Positions 26,760 through 35,524 of a DNA stretch of 64,000 nucleotides are shown here, one piece after another. The stretch comes from Alteromonas marina (GTDB lineage: Bacteria > Pseudomonadota > Gammaproteobacteria > Enterobacterales > Alteromonadaceae), in contig NZ_JWLW01000067.1 of the NCBI RefSeq assembly GCF_000808575.1, positions 124,001-188,000 of the forward strand. Reading direction: 5' to 3'. Every line of letters begins with the position of its first letter. Within the stretch, counting starts at the first letter, position 1. The notes under the pieces were generated by a model. The model did no database searches. It saw only the letters and a program-made list of their open reading frames with translations, and was not told the DNA's origin. The translations under genes and the position numbers were made by a program.

Positions 26760-27500
26760 ATGAGTCAATTAGACGGTAAAATTGCGCTTGTTACCGGCGC
26801 AAGCCGAGGTATAGGCAAAGCGATTGCCACGCAGCTTGCTCAGCAAGGTGCTACGGTTATCGGAACCGCAACCAGTGAAAATGGTGCGCAAGCGATCAGC
26901 GATTATCTTTCTGAATTCGGCGGCAAAGGCTTTGCACTAAATGTCACCGACAAAGAAAGCGTAGATTCCACGATTAAAGCGATTAATGAAGCACATGGTG
27001 GTATCGATATCTTGGTCAATAATGCCGGTATCACACGTGATAATCTGCTAATGCGCATGAAAGATGACGAGTGGCAGGACATTATCGACACCAACTTAAC
27101 CTCAATTTTCACACTGTCAAAAGCGGTACTTCGCGGTATGATGAAGAAGCGTTTTGGTCGCATCGTGAATATTGGTTCAGTGGTGGGCAGTGCAGGTAAC
27201 GCCGGACAGGCAAACTATGCTGCAGCGAAAGCAGGGGTCATTGGTTTTTCTAAATCTATGGCGCGTGAAGTGGCTTCTCGTGGTATCACCATCAACGTTG
27301 TAGCGCCTGGTTTTATCGATACCGATATGACAAAAGCGCTGACCGATGACCAAAAAGAAGCCATTTTCAAAGATATTCCGGCTAACCGATTAGGCGAGCC
27401 TGATGAAATTGCAGCCACTGTTGCCTTTTTAGTAAGCGATGGTGCAGCCTATATTACAGGCGAAACTATCCATGTAAATGGTGGAATGTATATGGGGTAA
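26760..27500 (+). CDS. fabG: 3-oxoacyl-ACP reductase FabG
   Basis: NADPH-dependent reductase of fatty acid elongation. 246 aa. SDR fold with the dinucleotide motif TGASRGIGKAIA near residue 12, NNAGITRDNLLMRM near 85, and catalytic Ser/Tyr/Lys in GSVVGSAGNAGQANYAAAKAG near 138-155. The C-terminus ITGETIHVNGGMYM is typical. AAGGAAACGCA precedes the start. Confidence 0.96.
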   Translation: MSQLDGKIALVTGASRGIGKAIATQLAQQGATVIGTATSENGAQAISDYLSEFGGKGFALNVTDKESVDSTIKAINEAHGGIDILVNNAGITRDNLLMRMKDDEWQDIIDTNLTSIFTLSKAVLRGMMKKRFGRIVNIGSVVGSAGNAGQANYAAAKAGVIGFSKSMAREVASRGITINVVAPGFIDTDMTKALTDDQKEAIFKDIPANRLGEPDEIAATVAFLVSDGAAYITGETIHVNGGMYMG

Positions 27501-27524
27501 ATTCGCAAAAATTGCGAATTTTCC
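27500..27524 (+). terminator. Hairpin at the end of the plsX-fabHDG run
   Basis: Perfect inverted repeat AATTCGCAA / TTGCGAATT with a 3-base loop, followed by TTCC, beginning at the fabG stop. It probably ends or attenuates transcription before acpP, which has its own leader. The stem is AT-rich, so termination may be partial. Confidence 0.5.
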
Positions 27525-27591
27525 TTAGTTTGGGGTGGTATTTACCCGAACTTGGATGTAAAAATAGTATTTTACGAATTTCGAATGTCGC

Positions 27592-27604
27592 TGGTTTGAC
27601 CAGA
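27592..27604. promoter_or_regulatory. Candidate FadR-like operator in the acpP upstream region
   Basis: GCTGGTTTGACCAGA contains the perfect palindrome CTGGT TTG ACCAG. The gammaproteobacterial FadR consensus is AACTGGTCNGACCAGTT; the core agrees in 11 of 12 defined positions and the flanks do not. It overlaps the likely promoter zone 95 bp before acpP. Whether this organism uses FadR here is unknown, so this is a candidate only. Confidence 0.35.
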
Positions 27605-27624
27605 AAATTTGTTTAAACTGGTGC

Positions 27625-27645
27625 TTGCAAGGATGCACCTTGCAA
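27625..27645 (+). promoter_or_regulatory. Leader hairpin before acpP
   Basis: Perfect 8-bp inverted repeat TTGCAAGG / CCTTGCAA with a 5-base loop, 54 bases before the acpP start. It could be a stabilising 5'UTR hairpin of this highly expressed gene or an operator. Confidence 0.35.
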
Positions 27646-27699
27646 AATAAACTAGCGGCACTTTTATTATCTAGTGACGTTTAAGGGAAACCTAGAATT

Positions 27700-27939
27700 A
27701 TGAGTAACATTGAAGAACGCGTTAAGAAAATCATCGTTGAACAACTTGGCGTGAAAGAAGAAGAAGTAAAAGCAGAAGCTTCATTCGTTGACGATTTAGG
27801 CGCTGATTCACTTGACACTGTTGAGCTAGTAATGGCTTTGGAAGAAGAATTCGATACTGAAATTCCTGACGAAGAAGCAGAAAAAATTACTACTGTTCAA
27901 TCAGCAATTGATTACATCAACGCTAACAAAGACGCTTAA
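27700..27939 (+). CDS. acpP: Acyl carrier protein
   Basis: A 79-aa acidic carrier of growing acyl chains. The phosphopantetheine serine is in the invariant [20 protein letters not shown] segment near residue 37. Codon use is that of a very highly expressed gene. It has its own 200-bp upstream region and a strong terminator before fabF. Confidence 0.98.
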   Translation: MSNIEERVKKIIVEQLGVKEEEVKAEASFVDDLGADSLDTVELVMALEEEFDTEIPDEEAEKITTVQSAIDYINANKDA

Positions 27940-27954
27940 GTCTTAAGTAGCGAC

Positions 27955-27983
27955 AAAACGGCTCTTCTAACAGAGCCGTTTTT
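27955..27983 (+). terminator. Terminator of acpP
   Basis: AAAACGGCTC / GAGCCGTTTT with an 8-base loop and a terminal T5, 15 bases after the acpP stop. Probably leaky, since fabF follows closely. Confidence 0.85.
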
Positions 27984-28019
27984 GTATCTCCTACCTTAGT
28001 TCCAAAGCGAGGGCTTTTT

Positions 28020-29258
28020 GTGACAAAACGTCGCGTAGTGGTTACTGGTCTTGGAATGCTTTCACCATTAGGTCTTAATAGCGAAGACACATGGCGCAAA
28101 TTGCTCGCGGGCGAAAGCGGCATCGGTGAAATCACCCATTTCGATTGTAGTAACTATTCAACCCGTTTCGCAGGTCAAATTAATGATTTTGATCCGCAGG
28201 AATACATTGAAAAGAAAGAAACCAAGAAAATGGACCGCTTTATCCAGCTGGGTATTGCAGCAGGCAAGCAAGCCTTGGTCGATTCTGGTTTAACTATTTC
28301 ACAAGATAATGCGCATCGTGTAGGTGTAGCTATTGGTTCAGGTATTGGTGGTTTAGAACAAATTGAACAAAACCATTTAAAACTGACAAATAGCGGTCCT
28401 AAGCGCGTATCGCCATTTTTTGTACCTTCAACTATTACCAACATGATCTCAGGCTTTTTGTCTATCATGGAAGGGTTGAAAGGACCGAATTTAAACGTTG
28501 TGACTGCTTGTACAACAGGCGTTCATAATATTGGTATTGCCGCAAGAACAATTGCTTATGGCGATGCTGATGCCATGTTGGCCGGAGGCGCAGAAGCGTC
28601 TATTACGCCGTTAGGCATGGCTGGTTTTGCCGCAGCACGTGCGTTGTCATCTCGCAACGACAACCCACAAGCAGCAAGCCGCCCATGGGATAAAGACCGC
28701 GATGGTTTTGTCATGGGTGAGGGCGCTGGCGTGGTAATGCTAGAAGAATACGAAGCAGCAAAAGCGCGTGGCGCGACCATTTATGCAGAACTGGTTGGTT
28801 TTGGCATGAGCGGCGATGCATACCACATGACTTCTCCACCTGAAGATGGCGAAGGTGCGGCAGCGTCTATGCAAAACGCGATAAATGATGCGAAGTTGGA
28901 TGCAAGCGAAATCGGCTATGTTAACGCACATGGTACGTCTACGCCTGCAGGTGATATTGCCGAAGTGGCAGCAGTAAAACGCGTGTTCAATGACCATGCT
29001 CACAAGCTACTTGTTAGCTCTACCAAGTCAATGACAGGCCATTTGCTAGGGGCCGCCGGTTCAGTTGAGGCAATTTTCACTATTTTGGCACTGCGTGACA
29101 AAATGGCGCCGCCAACCATTAATTTGGATGAGCCAGGTGAAGGCTGCGACTTAGACTTTGTTGCACACAAAGCAAAAGCATTCAATGAAGACTACGCACT
29201 GTGCAACTCATTCGGGTTTGGCGGTACGAACGGCTCATTGATTTTCAAGCGTATCTAA
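28020..29258 (+). CDS. fabF: Beta-ketoacyl-ACP synthase II FabF
   Basis: Elongating condensing enzyme of fatty acid synthesis. 412 aa with a GTG start. The catalytic cysteine is in [18 protein letters not shown] near residue 163, and the two histidines are in [12 protein letters not shown] and [15 protein letters not shown]. The glycine-rich end [15 protein letters not shown] is typical. Located between acpP and pabC, as in E. coli. Confidence 0.96.
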   Translation: MTKRRVVVTGLGMLSPLGLNSEDTWRKLLAGESGIGEITHFDCSNYSTRFAGQINDFDPQEYIEKKETKKMDRFIQLGIAAGKQALVDSGLTISQDNAHRVGVAIGSGIGGLEQIEQNHLKLTNSGPKRVSPFFVPSTITNMISGFLSIMEGLKGPNLNVVTACTTGVHNIGIAARTIAYGDADAMLAGGAEASITPLGMAGFAAARALSSRNDNPQAASRPWDKDRDGFVMGEGAGVVMLEEYEAAKARGATIYAELVGFGMSGDAYHMTSPPEDGEGAAASMQNAINDAKLDASEIGYVNAHGTSTPAGDIAEVAAVKRVFNDHAHKLLVSSTKSMTGHLLGAAGSVEAIFTILALRDKMAPPTINLDEPGEGCDLDFVAHKAKAFNEDYALCNSFGFGGTNGSLIFKRI

Positions 29259-29315
29259 TACGGCGTAACTAATATAGCGTAATCATCGCTGTTTAAGTGT
29301 AATTTACGTATAGTC

Positions 29316-29339
29316 AAAAGGCAGCTTCGGCTGCCTTTT
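29316..29339 (+). terminator. Terminator of fabF
   Basis: AAAAGGCAGC / GCTGCCTTTT with the stable TTCG tetraloop, 57 bases after the fabF stop. Confidence 0.88.
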
Positions 29340-29491
29340 GTTGTTTATACAGTTAAATCTCGCAGTAAATATCATAAAACTAAGGTCTCTTTGAGCACAG
29401 CTACAGCCAAATCAATTCAGCTAGACGTTGTCTGACCAACGCAAGTTGGTATACTTCCAACAACCACAATAACGGCGAACAAGAGTAGGCA

Positions 29492-30343
29492 GTGAGAATT
29501 ATTCCTAGCGCTACGCCTATTTCATCAAGTGACAGGGCGTTTAATTATGGCGACGGTGTGTTTACCACTTTGCTGGTAGACGAACACAAAGTGCAATTAT
29601 TGCCTTATCATATTTCACGTTTAGAGCACGATGCGGCAGCCATCAAGCTCAATATTGATATTTGCGCGCTTGAAGCCGCAATTGCTGAACAGGTTAAGAC
29701 GATAAAGAGCGGTTCAGGTGATAACGCTTCTCCAAAATATGTGCTAAAAGTTCACGTGTCGGGAGGTCAAGCCGGAAGGGGGTATGCGCGAAGCGAAGAC
29801 AGTGAAGCATTAGTCAGATTTAGCCAGCACCCGTACCCCGTCCATTACGATAGTCTTGCGAATGAAGGGGCAACGGTAATATGCGCTCAAACGCGGTTAG
29901 CCATTCAACCATTGCTTGCGGGTATAAAGCATATGAACAGGCTAGAACAAGTCTTAGTTAAGCACGAAGTAGACGACGCTGGCGCACACGATGCTATTGT
30001 TTGCGATACCCAAGATAACATTATTGAAGCGAGTGCTGGCAATGTATTTTTCTACCTCAATGAACAATGGTATACGCCGTCTTTGAAGGGAAGCGGTGTC
30101 AATGGCGTAGTCAGGCAGTGTCTTATTGATTCGCTGTTAAACGACAATTGTTCGCTTCACGTGGGGGAATATGACCTTTCTTATTTGCGAAAAGCGAGTG
30201 CAGTGGTAATTACCAATGCACTAATGGGCGTAATGCCGGTACAGAAAATACAAATGCCGGATTTCTCTTATGTCGATTTTGATGTAAGAAGCGATGCGAT
30301 TGTAGCGCTAAAGACACGGCTTCAGACTGCGCTTCAAAATTAA
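29492..30343 (+). CDS. pabC: Aminodeoxychorismate lyase PabC
   Basis: PLP-dependent lyase that forms 4-aminobenzoate for folate synthesis. 283 aa with a GTG start, preceded by AAGAGTAGGCA. The fold-IV signature is ISSSDRAFNYGDGVFTTLLV at the N-terminus; the PLP lysine is in LAGIKHMNRLEQVL near residue 150, followed by AIVCDTQDNIIEASAGNVFF. It starts the pabC-mltG-tmk-holB-tatD run. Confidence 0.93.
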   Translation: MRIIPSATPISSSDRAFNYGDGVFTTLLVDEHKVQLLPYHISRLEHDAAAIKLNIDICALEAAIAEQVKTIKSGSGDNASPKYVLKVHVSGGQAGRGYARSEDSEALVRFSQHPYPVHYDSLANEGATVICAQTRLAIQPLLAGIKHMNRLEQVLVKHEVDDAGAHDAIVCDTQDNIIEASAGNVFFYLNEQWYTPSLKGSGVNGVVRQCLIDSLLNDNCSLHVGEYDLSYLRKASAVVITNALMGVMPVQKIQMPDFSYVDFDVRSDAIVALKTRLQTALQN

Positions 30344-30456
30344 CTAAAACGCACTTCTCACAACGGGGTTCGTCAACGTTTTACGAGCTTCACCAGATTA
30401 GTAGTAAAAAGAAATAAAATGGAATGTAAAGCAATGAAGAAAGGGGAAGTTCAAGC

Positions 30457-31476
30457 ATGAAGCGGGTAATTGTTATTCTATTATCTCTTTTCATGCTTGC
30501 CGTTGTTGGGGCAGCCTCTGGCGTAATGTATGTCTCGAGCAAGGTTACCGATGAACTAGCATTAAAAAGTGAAACCTTATTTACGATAGAGAGCGGCAGT
30601 AACGCTTATCGTACCGTGAAACACTTGCGTAAAATAGGTATGACCGATGTGTCGCCCTTTGTTGCTAAGGTGTGGCTCAAATTCTTTGCAGGCAGTACGT
30701 CTGTTAAGTCTGGCACCTACATGCTGCGTCCAGGGCAGTCACTAGTAGATGTGTTTACCTTGTTTACTGAGGGCGATGAGCATCTCTTCGCAGTGAGTTT
30801 AGTCGAAGGGCTAACCCTTGCACAGTGGCTTGAGGCGCTTAAACAAAACACTGATTTGGTGTTTGATTTAAACGAAGGGAAATTAAACCAGCTCACTCAG
30901 GATAATGGCGTAGATTGGTGTTGCGAAAACGTTTCGCAGACAGAGGGCGTATATTTGGCTGATACGTATTTCTTTACCAAAGGCACAACCGCAAGCGAGG
31001 TATTGAAAAGAGCACACCGCGCGCTAATTGACTTTGTCTCTAGTGAATGGGAGTTACGGGATGCCGAACTGCCGTTAGCCACACCTTACGAGGCTCTTAT
31101 CTTGGCGAGTATCATTGAAAAAGAAACGGCTGTGCCGGCGGAACGTGACATGATTTCAGGCGTTTTCGTCAATAGGCTAAACAGAAATATGCGTCTTCAA
31201 ACTGATCCCACCGTGATTTATGGTATCGGTCCTACGTTTGACGGAAACATTACCCGTAAGCACTTGCGAACAGCAACGCCTTACAATACCTATGTTATTA
31301 AAGGGCTCCCACCTACGCCTATCGCGATGGCAGGCAAGGCCGCCATTCACGCTGCGTTGCACCCACTGACAACGGATGCACTCTATTTTGTGGCGAAGGG
31401 CGATGGCAGCCATCAATTTTCTACGACACTGGCTGAACACAATGCAGCTGTGCGAAAATACCAGTTAAAACGATAG
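30457..31476 (+). CDS. mltG: Endolytic murein transglycosylase MltG
   Basis: A 339-aa inner-membrane protein that cleaves nascent peptidoglycan strands. It has a single N-terminal membrane helix (VIVILLSLFMLAVVGAASGV), a LysM-like subdomain, then the YceG catalytic domain with the active glutamate in LILASIIEKETAVPAERDMI near residue 220. RLQTDPTVIYGIG and TPYNTYVIKGLPPTPI follow. AAGGGGAAG precedes the ATG. Confidence 0.95.
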   Translation: MKRVIVILLSLFMLAVVGAASGVMYVSSKVTDELALKSETLFTIESGSNAYRTVKHLRKIGMTDVSPFVAKVWLKFFAGSTSVKSGTYMLRPGQSLVDVFTLFTEGDEHLFAVSLVEGLTLAQWLEALKQNTDLVFDLNEGKLNQLTQDNGVDWCCENVSQTEGVYLADTYFFTKGTTASEVLKRAHRALIDFVSSEWELRDAELPLATPYEALILASIIEKETAVPAERDMISGVFVNRLNRNMRLQTDPTVIYGIGPTFDGNITRKHLRTATPYNTYVIKGLPPTPIAMAGKAAIHAALHPLTTDALYFVAKGDGSHQFSTTLAEHNAAVRKYQLKR

Positions 31477-31535
31477 CCGTATTGATGCAGACAACCGATA
31501 CGTTATAGCTAAATAAAAACAGAGTTTAAAAAGTA

Positions 31536-32210
31536 ATGCGCGGAAAGTTTATTGTAGTTGAAGGCCTTGAAGGGGCAGGAAAAAGCTCAGTGATTGGGCT
31601 GATTGTTCAAGCATTAAAAGGTGCAGGAAAGCGCGTTGAGCAAACTCGTGAGCCAGGCGGCACACCGATGGCAGAAGCCATTCGAGAATGTGTAAAACAC
31701 GACTGGGATGAGACCGTGAGTGAGGAGACTGAACTACTTCTTATGTATGCGGCGCGTGTGCAATTACTTACCAATAAAATCTTACCCTCACTTGATGCTG
31801 GTGCGTGGGTGGTAGGTGACAGACACGACCTGTCATCTCAAGCCTATCAAGGCGGTGGTCGGGGCGTCAGTGGAAAAACAATGTCGGCCATCAGCGATAT
31901 CGCCCTTAAAGGGTTTAAGCCAGATTTAACTCTATATCTGGATGTCGAGCCTGCGGTTGGACTAGAGCGCGCCCGTGGGCGAGGGGAGCTTGACCGCATT
32001 GAGCAAGCGGGGCTCGCCTTTTTCGAACGAACTCGTGCAAAATACTTGTCTCTTGCAAAGCAAGATGAATCTATCGTCGTGGTCAGTGCAATGCAGCCTA
32101 TGGAAAAGGTTCATCAAGACGTGATTGCGATTATCAATGACTATGTGACGAACACAAGTAGCGAAAGCAGTAACATGGCTCGAAACGAAAGCCAACAGGG
32201 GAAAGGCTAA
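31536..32210 (+). CDS. tmk: Thymidylate kinase
   Basis: Phosphorylates dTMP to dTDP. 224 aa. The P-loop is in [17 protein letters not shown] near residue 8, the DR motif in [20 protein letters not shown] near residue 93, and the lid region in [11 protein letters not shown]. The last base is shared with the holB start, so the genes are coupled. Confidence 0.95.
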   Translation: MRGKFIVVEGLEGAGKSSVIGLIVQALKGAGKRVEQTREPGGTPMAEAIRECVKHDWDETVSEETELLLMYAARVQLLTNKILPSLDAGAWVVGDRHDLSSQAYQGGGRGVSGKTMSAISDIALKGFKPDLTLYLDVEPAVGLERARGRGELDRIEQAGLAFFERTRAKYLSLAKQDESIVVVSAMQPMEKVHQDVIAIINDYVTNTSSESSNMARNESQQGKG

Positions 32211-33097
32211 TGCAAGTAATGCCTTGGTTTGCTACAACGTTCTCGACGTTACTGTCGCGATATATGGCAAAGAAACTACACCATGGTTTATTGCTGACAG
32301 GGCCAAAGGGAATTGGAAAATACCAACTCGCGTTAGGGTTAAGCAATGCGCTATTGTGTAGGCAGCCAAGCATAAATGGGCCATGTGAACAGTGTCAAAG
32401 TTGCCATCTAAGGCAAGCTGGAAACCACCCAGACTTTCATGTTTTAGAAAGTGAAAAGCAGCTAGGTGTAGAGAAAATTCGCGAGGGCATTGGCAAGCTA
32501 TCAGGTACTGCGCAAATGGGGGGCAATAAAGTGTTGTTGATTCCCCGTGCCGATACCATGACGGAAGCGGCAGCTAATGCACTGTTGAAAACCTTAGAAG
32601 AACCCACAAATAATACCTTCTTGCTGCTTATCACTGACAGTATTAATAAAATTATGCCGACCATATTAAGTCGATGTGAACGGCAGATACTCTCACTCCC
32701 GTCAGTGTCAGACAGTTTGAACTACTTAAACGCTAAGGGCGTAGAAGATGCAAGCGAAGCGTTACTGGCAGCTTATGGCTATGCCCCTCTTCGCTTAGAA
32801 GAGGCCCTCAGTGGTGAAGAAGACTTTAGCTATCGCAATTTTAGCGATGGTATGCAAGCGCTCTTAGCAGGCGATGCAAATTTGCAAGTACAAACGCTTG
32901 CGAATAAGTGGCAGGACAATGCGCCTCAAATCGCATTGTGGTGTCAACAGATGGCCCATGACGAATACATAAAACGTCAACAGGCTGTTGATTTTAAACG
33001 CTATGAAGCGTGTGTTGATGCGGTAAGAACGCTGCAGCACGCAGGTGTTAACAAATCAATGGTACTTTTTGGGTTACTAAAGCAATTTCAACGTTAA
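32210..33097 (+). CDS. holB: DNA polymerase III delta-prime subunit
   Basis: Clamp-loader subunit, 295 aa. The region LLTGPKGIGKYQLALGLS corresponds to Walker A but has tyrosine in place of Ser/Thr, consistent with a delta-prime subunit that does not itself hydrolyse ATP. A four-cysteine zinc module follows (CRQPSINGPCEQCQSCHLRQ). ALLKTLEEPTNNTFLLLITD and TILSRCERQ (SRC sensor motif) are diagnostic. Confidence 0.93.
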   Translation: MQVMPWFATTFSTLLSRYMAKKLHHGLLLTGPKGIGKYQLALGLSNALLCRQPSINGPCEQCQSCHLRQAGNHPDFHVLESEKQLGVEKIREGIGKLSGTAQMGGNKVLLIPRADTMTEAAANALLKTLEEPTNNTFLLLITDSINKIMPTILSRCERQILSLPSVSDSLNYLNAKGVEDASEALLAAYGYAPLRLEEALSGEEDFSYRNFSDGMQALLAGDANLQVQTLANKWQDNAPQIALWCQQMAHDEYIKRQQAVDFKRYEACVDAVRTLQHAGVNKSMVLFGLLKQFQR

Positions 33098-33160
33098 TAG
33101 GCAAACGCTGGCTTGTCGAAGCCCTTTTGTCTAACAGCAATTTTTTAAAACAGGTGTAGT

Positions 33161-33943
33161 TTGTTCGTAGATTCTCATTGTCACTTAGACCGACTTAAGC
33201 AAGGGCCAGAAGAGCTGGCTGAAACCTTAAATTTCGCAAGAACCCGAGGTGTTGAACACTTCCTTTGTGTGTGCGTATCTGTTCGTGATTACGACAGCAT
33301 GTTAGCAGCTGTTAGTCAGTTTGAAGATGTATCAGTATCTTGTGGTGTGCACCCACTACATCAAGATGAAGCGTGTAGCTATGAAGAACTGTTAGAGAAG
33401 GCGCAGCGTGAAGAAGTGGTAGCCATTGGCGAAACTGGGCTGGACTATTTTTATAGTCCGGAAAGTAAAGAAGTCCAGCTAACGTCTTTCGTCGACCACA
33501 TCAAAGTAGCTAACGAAACTAAAAAGCCGTTAATTATTCATACGCGGGATGCACGGGAAGACACCATTAACTTACTCCGCCAACACAAAGCTGCGCACAC
33601 TAAAGGTGTTTTGCATTGCTTTACTGAGTCATTAGACATGGCGCTGGCAGCAATAGAGATGGACTTCTATATCTCTATTTCAGGCATCGTAACCTTTAAT
33701 TCAGCAGATGAATTGCGTGAAGTGGTAAAAGCGATCCCTTTAGAGCGATTACTTATTGAAACTGACTCACCATGGCTTGCGCCAGTTCCTCATCGCGGTA
33801 AACAAAACCAGCCAGGTTATGTGGTAGAAGTGGCAGAATTTATTGCTGAGCTTAAAGGCGTGACGGTAAAAGAGCTCGCGGAAATTACCACGCAAAACTT
33901 CTACACGCTGTTTTCTTTAGCCGCCAAGAAGAAGGCCGCGTAG
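33161..33943 (+). CDS. TatD-family metal-dependent hydrolase (YcfH type)
   Basis: A 260-aa TIM-barrel nuclease-like protein with a TTG start. Metal-binding DSHCHLDRL is at residue 3, AIGETGLDYFY near residue 88, IHTRDAREDT near 125 and LIETDSPWLAP near 200. Located after holB exactly as ycfH in E. coli. DNase or D-aminoacyl-tRNA deacylase activities have been reported for relatives; the substrate is not decided by the sequence. Confidence 0.92.
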   Translation: MFVDSHCHLDRLKQGPEELAETLNFARTRGVEHFLCVCVSVRDYDSMLAAVSQFEDVSVSCGVHPLHQDEACSYEELLEKAQREEVVAIGETGLDYFYSPESKEVQLTSFVDHIKVANETKKPLIIHTRDAREDTINLLRQHKAAHTKGVLHCFTESLDMALAAIEMDFYISISGIVTFNSADELREVVKAIPLERLLIETDSPWLAPVPHRGKQNQPGYVVEVAEFIAELKGVTVKELAEITTQNFYTLFSLAAKKKAA

Positions 33944-33978
33944 CGGTAAACCAGGCGATTTTAATCCCGGAGGTGGTT

Positions 33979-34536
33979 ATGCCCCAGTGGCGACAAGGAT
34001 TGACAAAGAGTCTTCACCAAACCCGCAGTATGCCAGAAAGTCGTTACTTTCAGTTAGCGACTGTGGACAGTAGTGGTGTACCGTACTGCCGTACCGTGGT
34101 TTTTAGAGGGATCACCGACGACAATCAACTGGTGGTTATTTCTGACACCCGCTCAGATAAATATGACCAGCTTGGCCAGAATCCTCACTCGCAGGTGTGT
34201 TGGTATTTTTCTAAAACCAGGGAGCAATATCGCTTCTCTTGTACTGCAACAATAATAACGTTACATCAAGATGCTGACTTAGTTACTCAGCACTGGAATA
34301 AATTGTCAGATGCAGGCAAAAAGCAGTTTTTGTGGGGCGAGCCCGGCACACCAAGAAACGATGGTTCGGCACTACAGGTTGAAGGGGATTTTGATGTAGT
34401 ACCACATCACTTTTGCGTGATCATGCTGGCTATTGATAGCGTAGATTACCTGAATTTGAGAGGTAACCCTCAAAGTCGAGAGTGGCATCACAAAGACGGA
34501 AATGGCAACTGGGTTAGCCAGTCATTGATACCGTAG
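33979..34536 (+). CDS. Pyridoxamine 5'-phosphate oxidase-like flavoprotein
   Basis: A 185-aa FMN-binding split-barrel protein. The ATG at 33979 is preferred over a GTG at 33973 because GGAGG lies 5 bases before it. The N-terminal region RYFQLATVDSSGVPYCRTVV and FSKTREQYRFSCTATI are of the PNPOx/Alr4036 type, with a C-terminal SQSLIP replacing the usual W-x-x-x-R-L-x-P end. Probably an FMN oxidoreductase of unknown substrate rather than PdxH itself. It starts 36 bp after tatD. Confidence 0.8.
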   Translation: MPQWRQGLTKSLHQTRSMPESRYFQLATVDSSGVPYCRTVVFRGITDDNQLVVISDTRSDKYDQLGQNPHSQVCWYFSKTREQYRFSCTATIITLHQDADLVTQHWNKLSDAGKKQFLWGEPGTPRNDGSALQVEGDFDVVPHHFCVIMLAIDSVDYLNLRGNPQSREWHHKDGNGNWVSQSLIP

Positions 34537-34721
34537 GTGACTATCTCTAATCTCTGCGTAGGCAAATATTGAGTACGTGATACTGCCTATTCTAGGCACT
34601 ACCTAAGTCAGCAGTATACAAACCGGCGACCGAAGCAAAAAGTAAGCCCTCTCTAGCTTGAACATACGCGATAACGCATTGGCAAATGAGAGGGCGCCGA
34701 TCACCTAGAAAAGTCGCTCAC

Positions 34722-35354
34722 CTAGAAAATATGGGAAATTGGTGTATCACCTTTAAATAAATAGGTGATCAAGTCAGCATTACTTTCTCTAGCAACGCTT
34801 TCGACAATAGCTGTCGCAACATCTTCTCTTGGTATTACAGCATCGTCCCTATTGCTTGGCATATCGGTTCGTACTAAATGCGTGCCCGGTTCATTTAATA
34901 AAGTGCCAGGTCGAAGAATTACGTGATGTAAGCCGCTATTAATTAAATGCTCGTCAGCCATGTGTTTGGCAACCAAGTATGGTTTAATTGCTGACTCCAC
35001 TGCGTCAGGATCGTCTGCACCAATAGAACTAACCATAACAAATTTAGGTGTCCCCGCCGCTTTTGCATAGTTAACCGCGTTGCGAGCCGCCCAAAGATCA
35101 ATCATAAGTGTTTTATCAGCGCCGGTGCTACCGCCTGAACCTGCTGTGAATACCGCAACGTCCACACCTTCAAAGTGTGCTGAAAAATCTTTTTCTAAAT
35201 CCTGCTCAACCACTGTGAGGTTGGCATTTTGGATATCTGACAGTTTGTCTGGGCTTCTTACTGGCGCTACGACTTTGTGACCAGCATCCAACAATTTAAC
35301 TGTTGCTTGTTTACCAATTTGTCCCGAAGCGCCAATCACTAATACGTTAGCCAT
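34722..35354 (-). CDS. NAD(P)-binding atypical SDR (NmrA/YwnB-like)
   Basis: A 210-aa Rossmann protein. The start at 35354 is set by AAGGAGG 8 bases upstream; the frame opens 12 codons earlier. The nucleotide-binding motif is VLVIGASGQIGKQATVKLL. It lacks an obvious Tyr-x-x-x-Lys pair; YLVAKHMADEHLINSG is the nearest match. Usually NAD(P)H-binding redox sensors or isomerases; the function here is unknown. It stands alone. Confidence 0.85.
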   Translation of the reverse strand: MANVLVIGASGQIGKQATVKLLDAGHKVVAPVRSPDKLSDIQNANLTVVEQDLEKDFSAHFEGVDVAVFTAGSGGSTGADKTLMIDLWAARNAVNYAKAAGTPKFVMVSSIGADDPDAVESAIKPYLVAKHMADEHLINSGLHHVILRPGTLLNEPGTHLVRTDMPSNRDDAVIPREDVATAIVESVARESNADLITYLFKGDTPISHIF

Positions 35355-35524
35355 AACACTATCCTCCTTGCAATTAAAAATGTTTATCATTACAAGGTTT
35401 TATAAGCAGCAAACGCAACAAGTGATCAATGACTGCGATGGATTGCATGACAAAGAGATTGACTGCATAAAAGATTAAAGGCAAAAAAGCCGGATTGGGT
35501 TAGCCAAAAACTTGCGGATTGATA

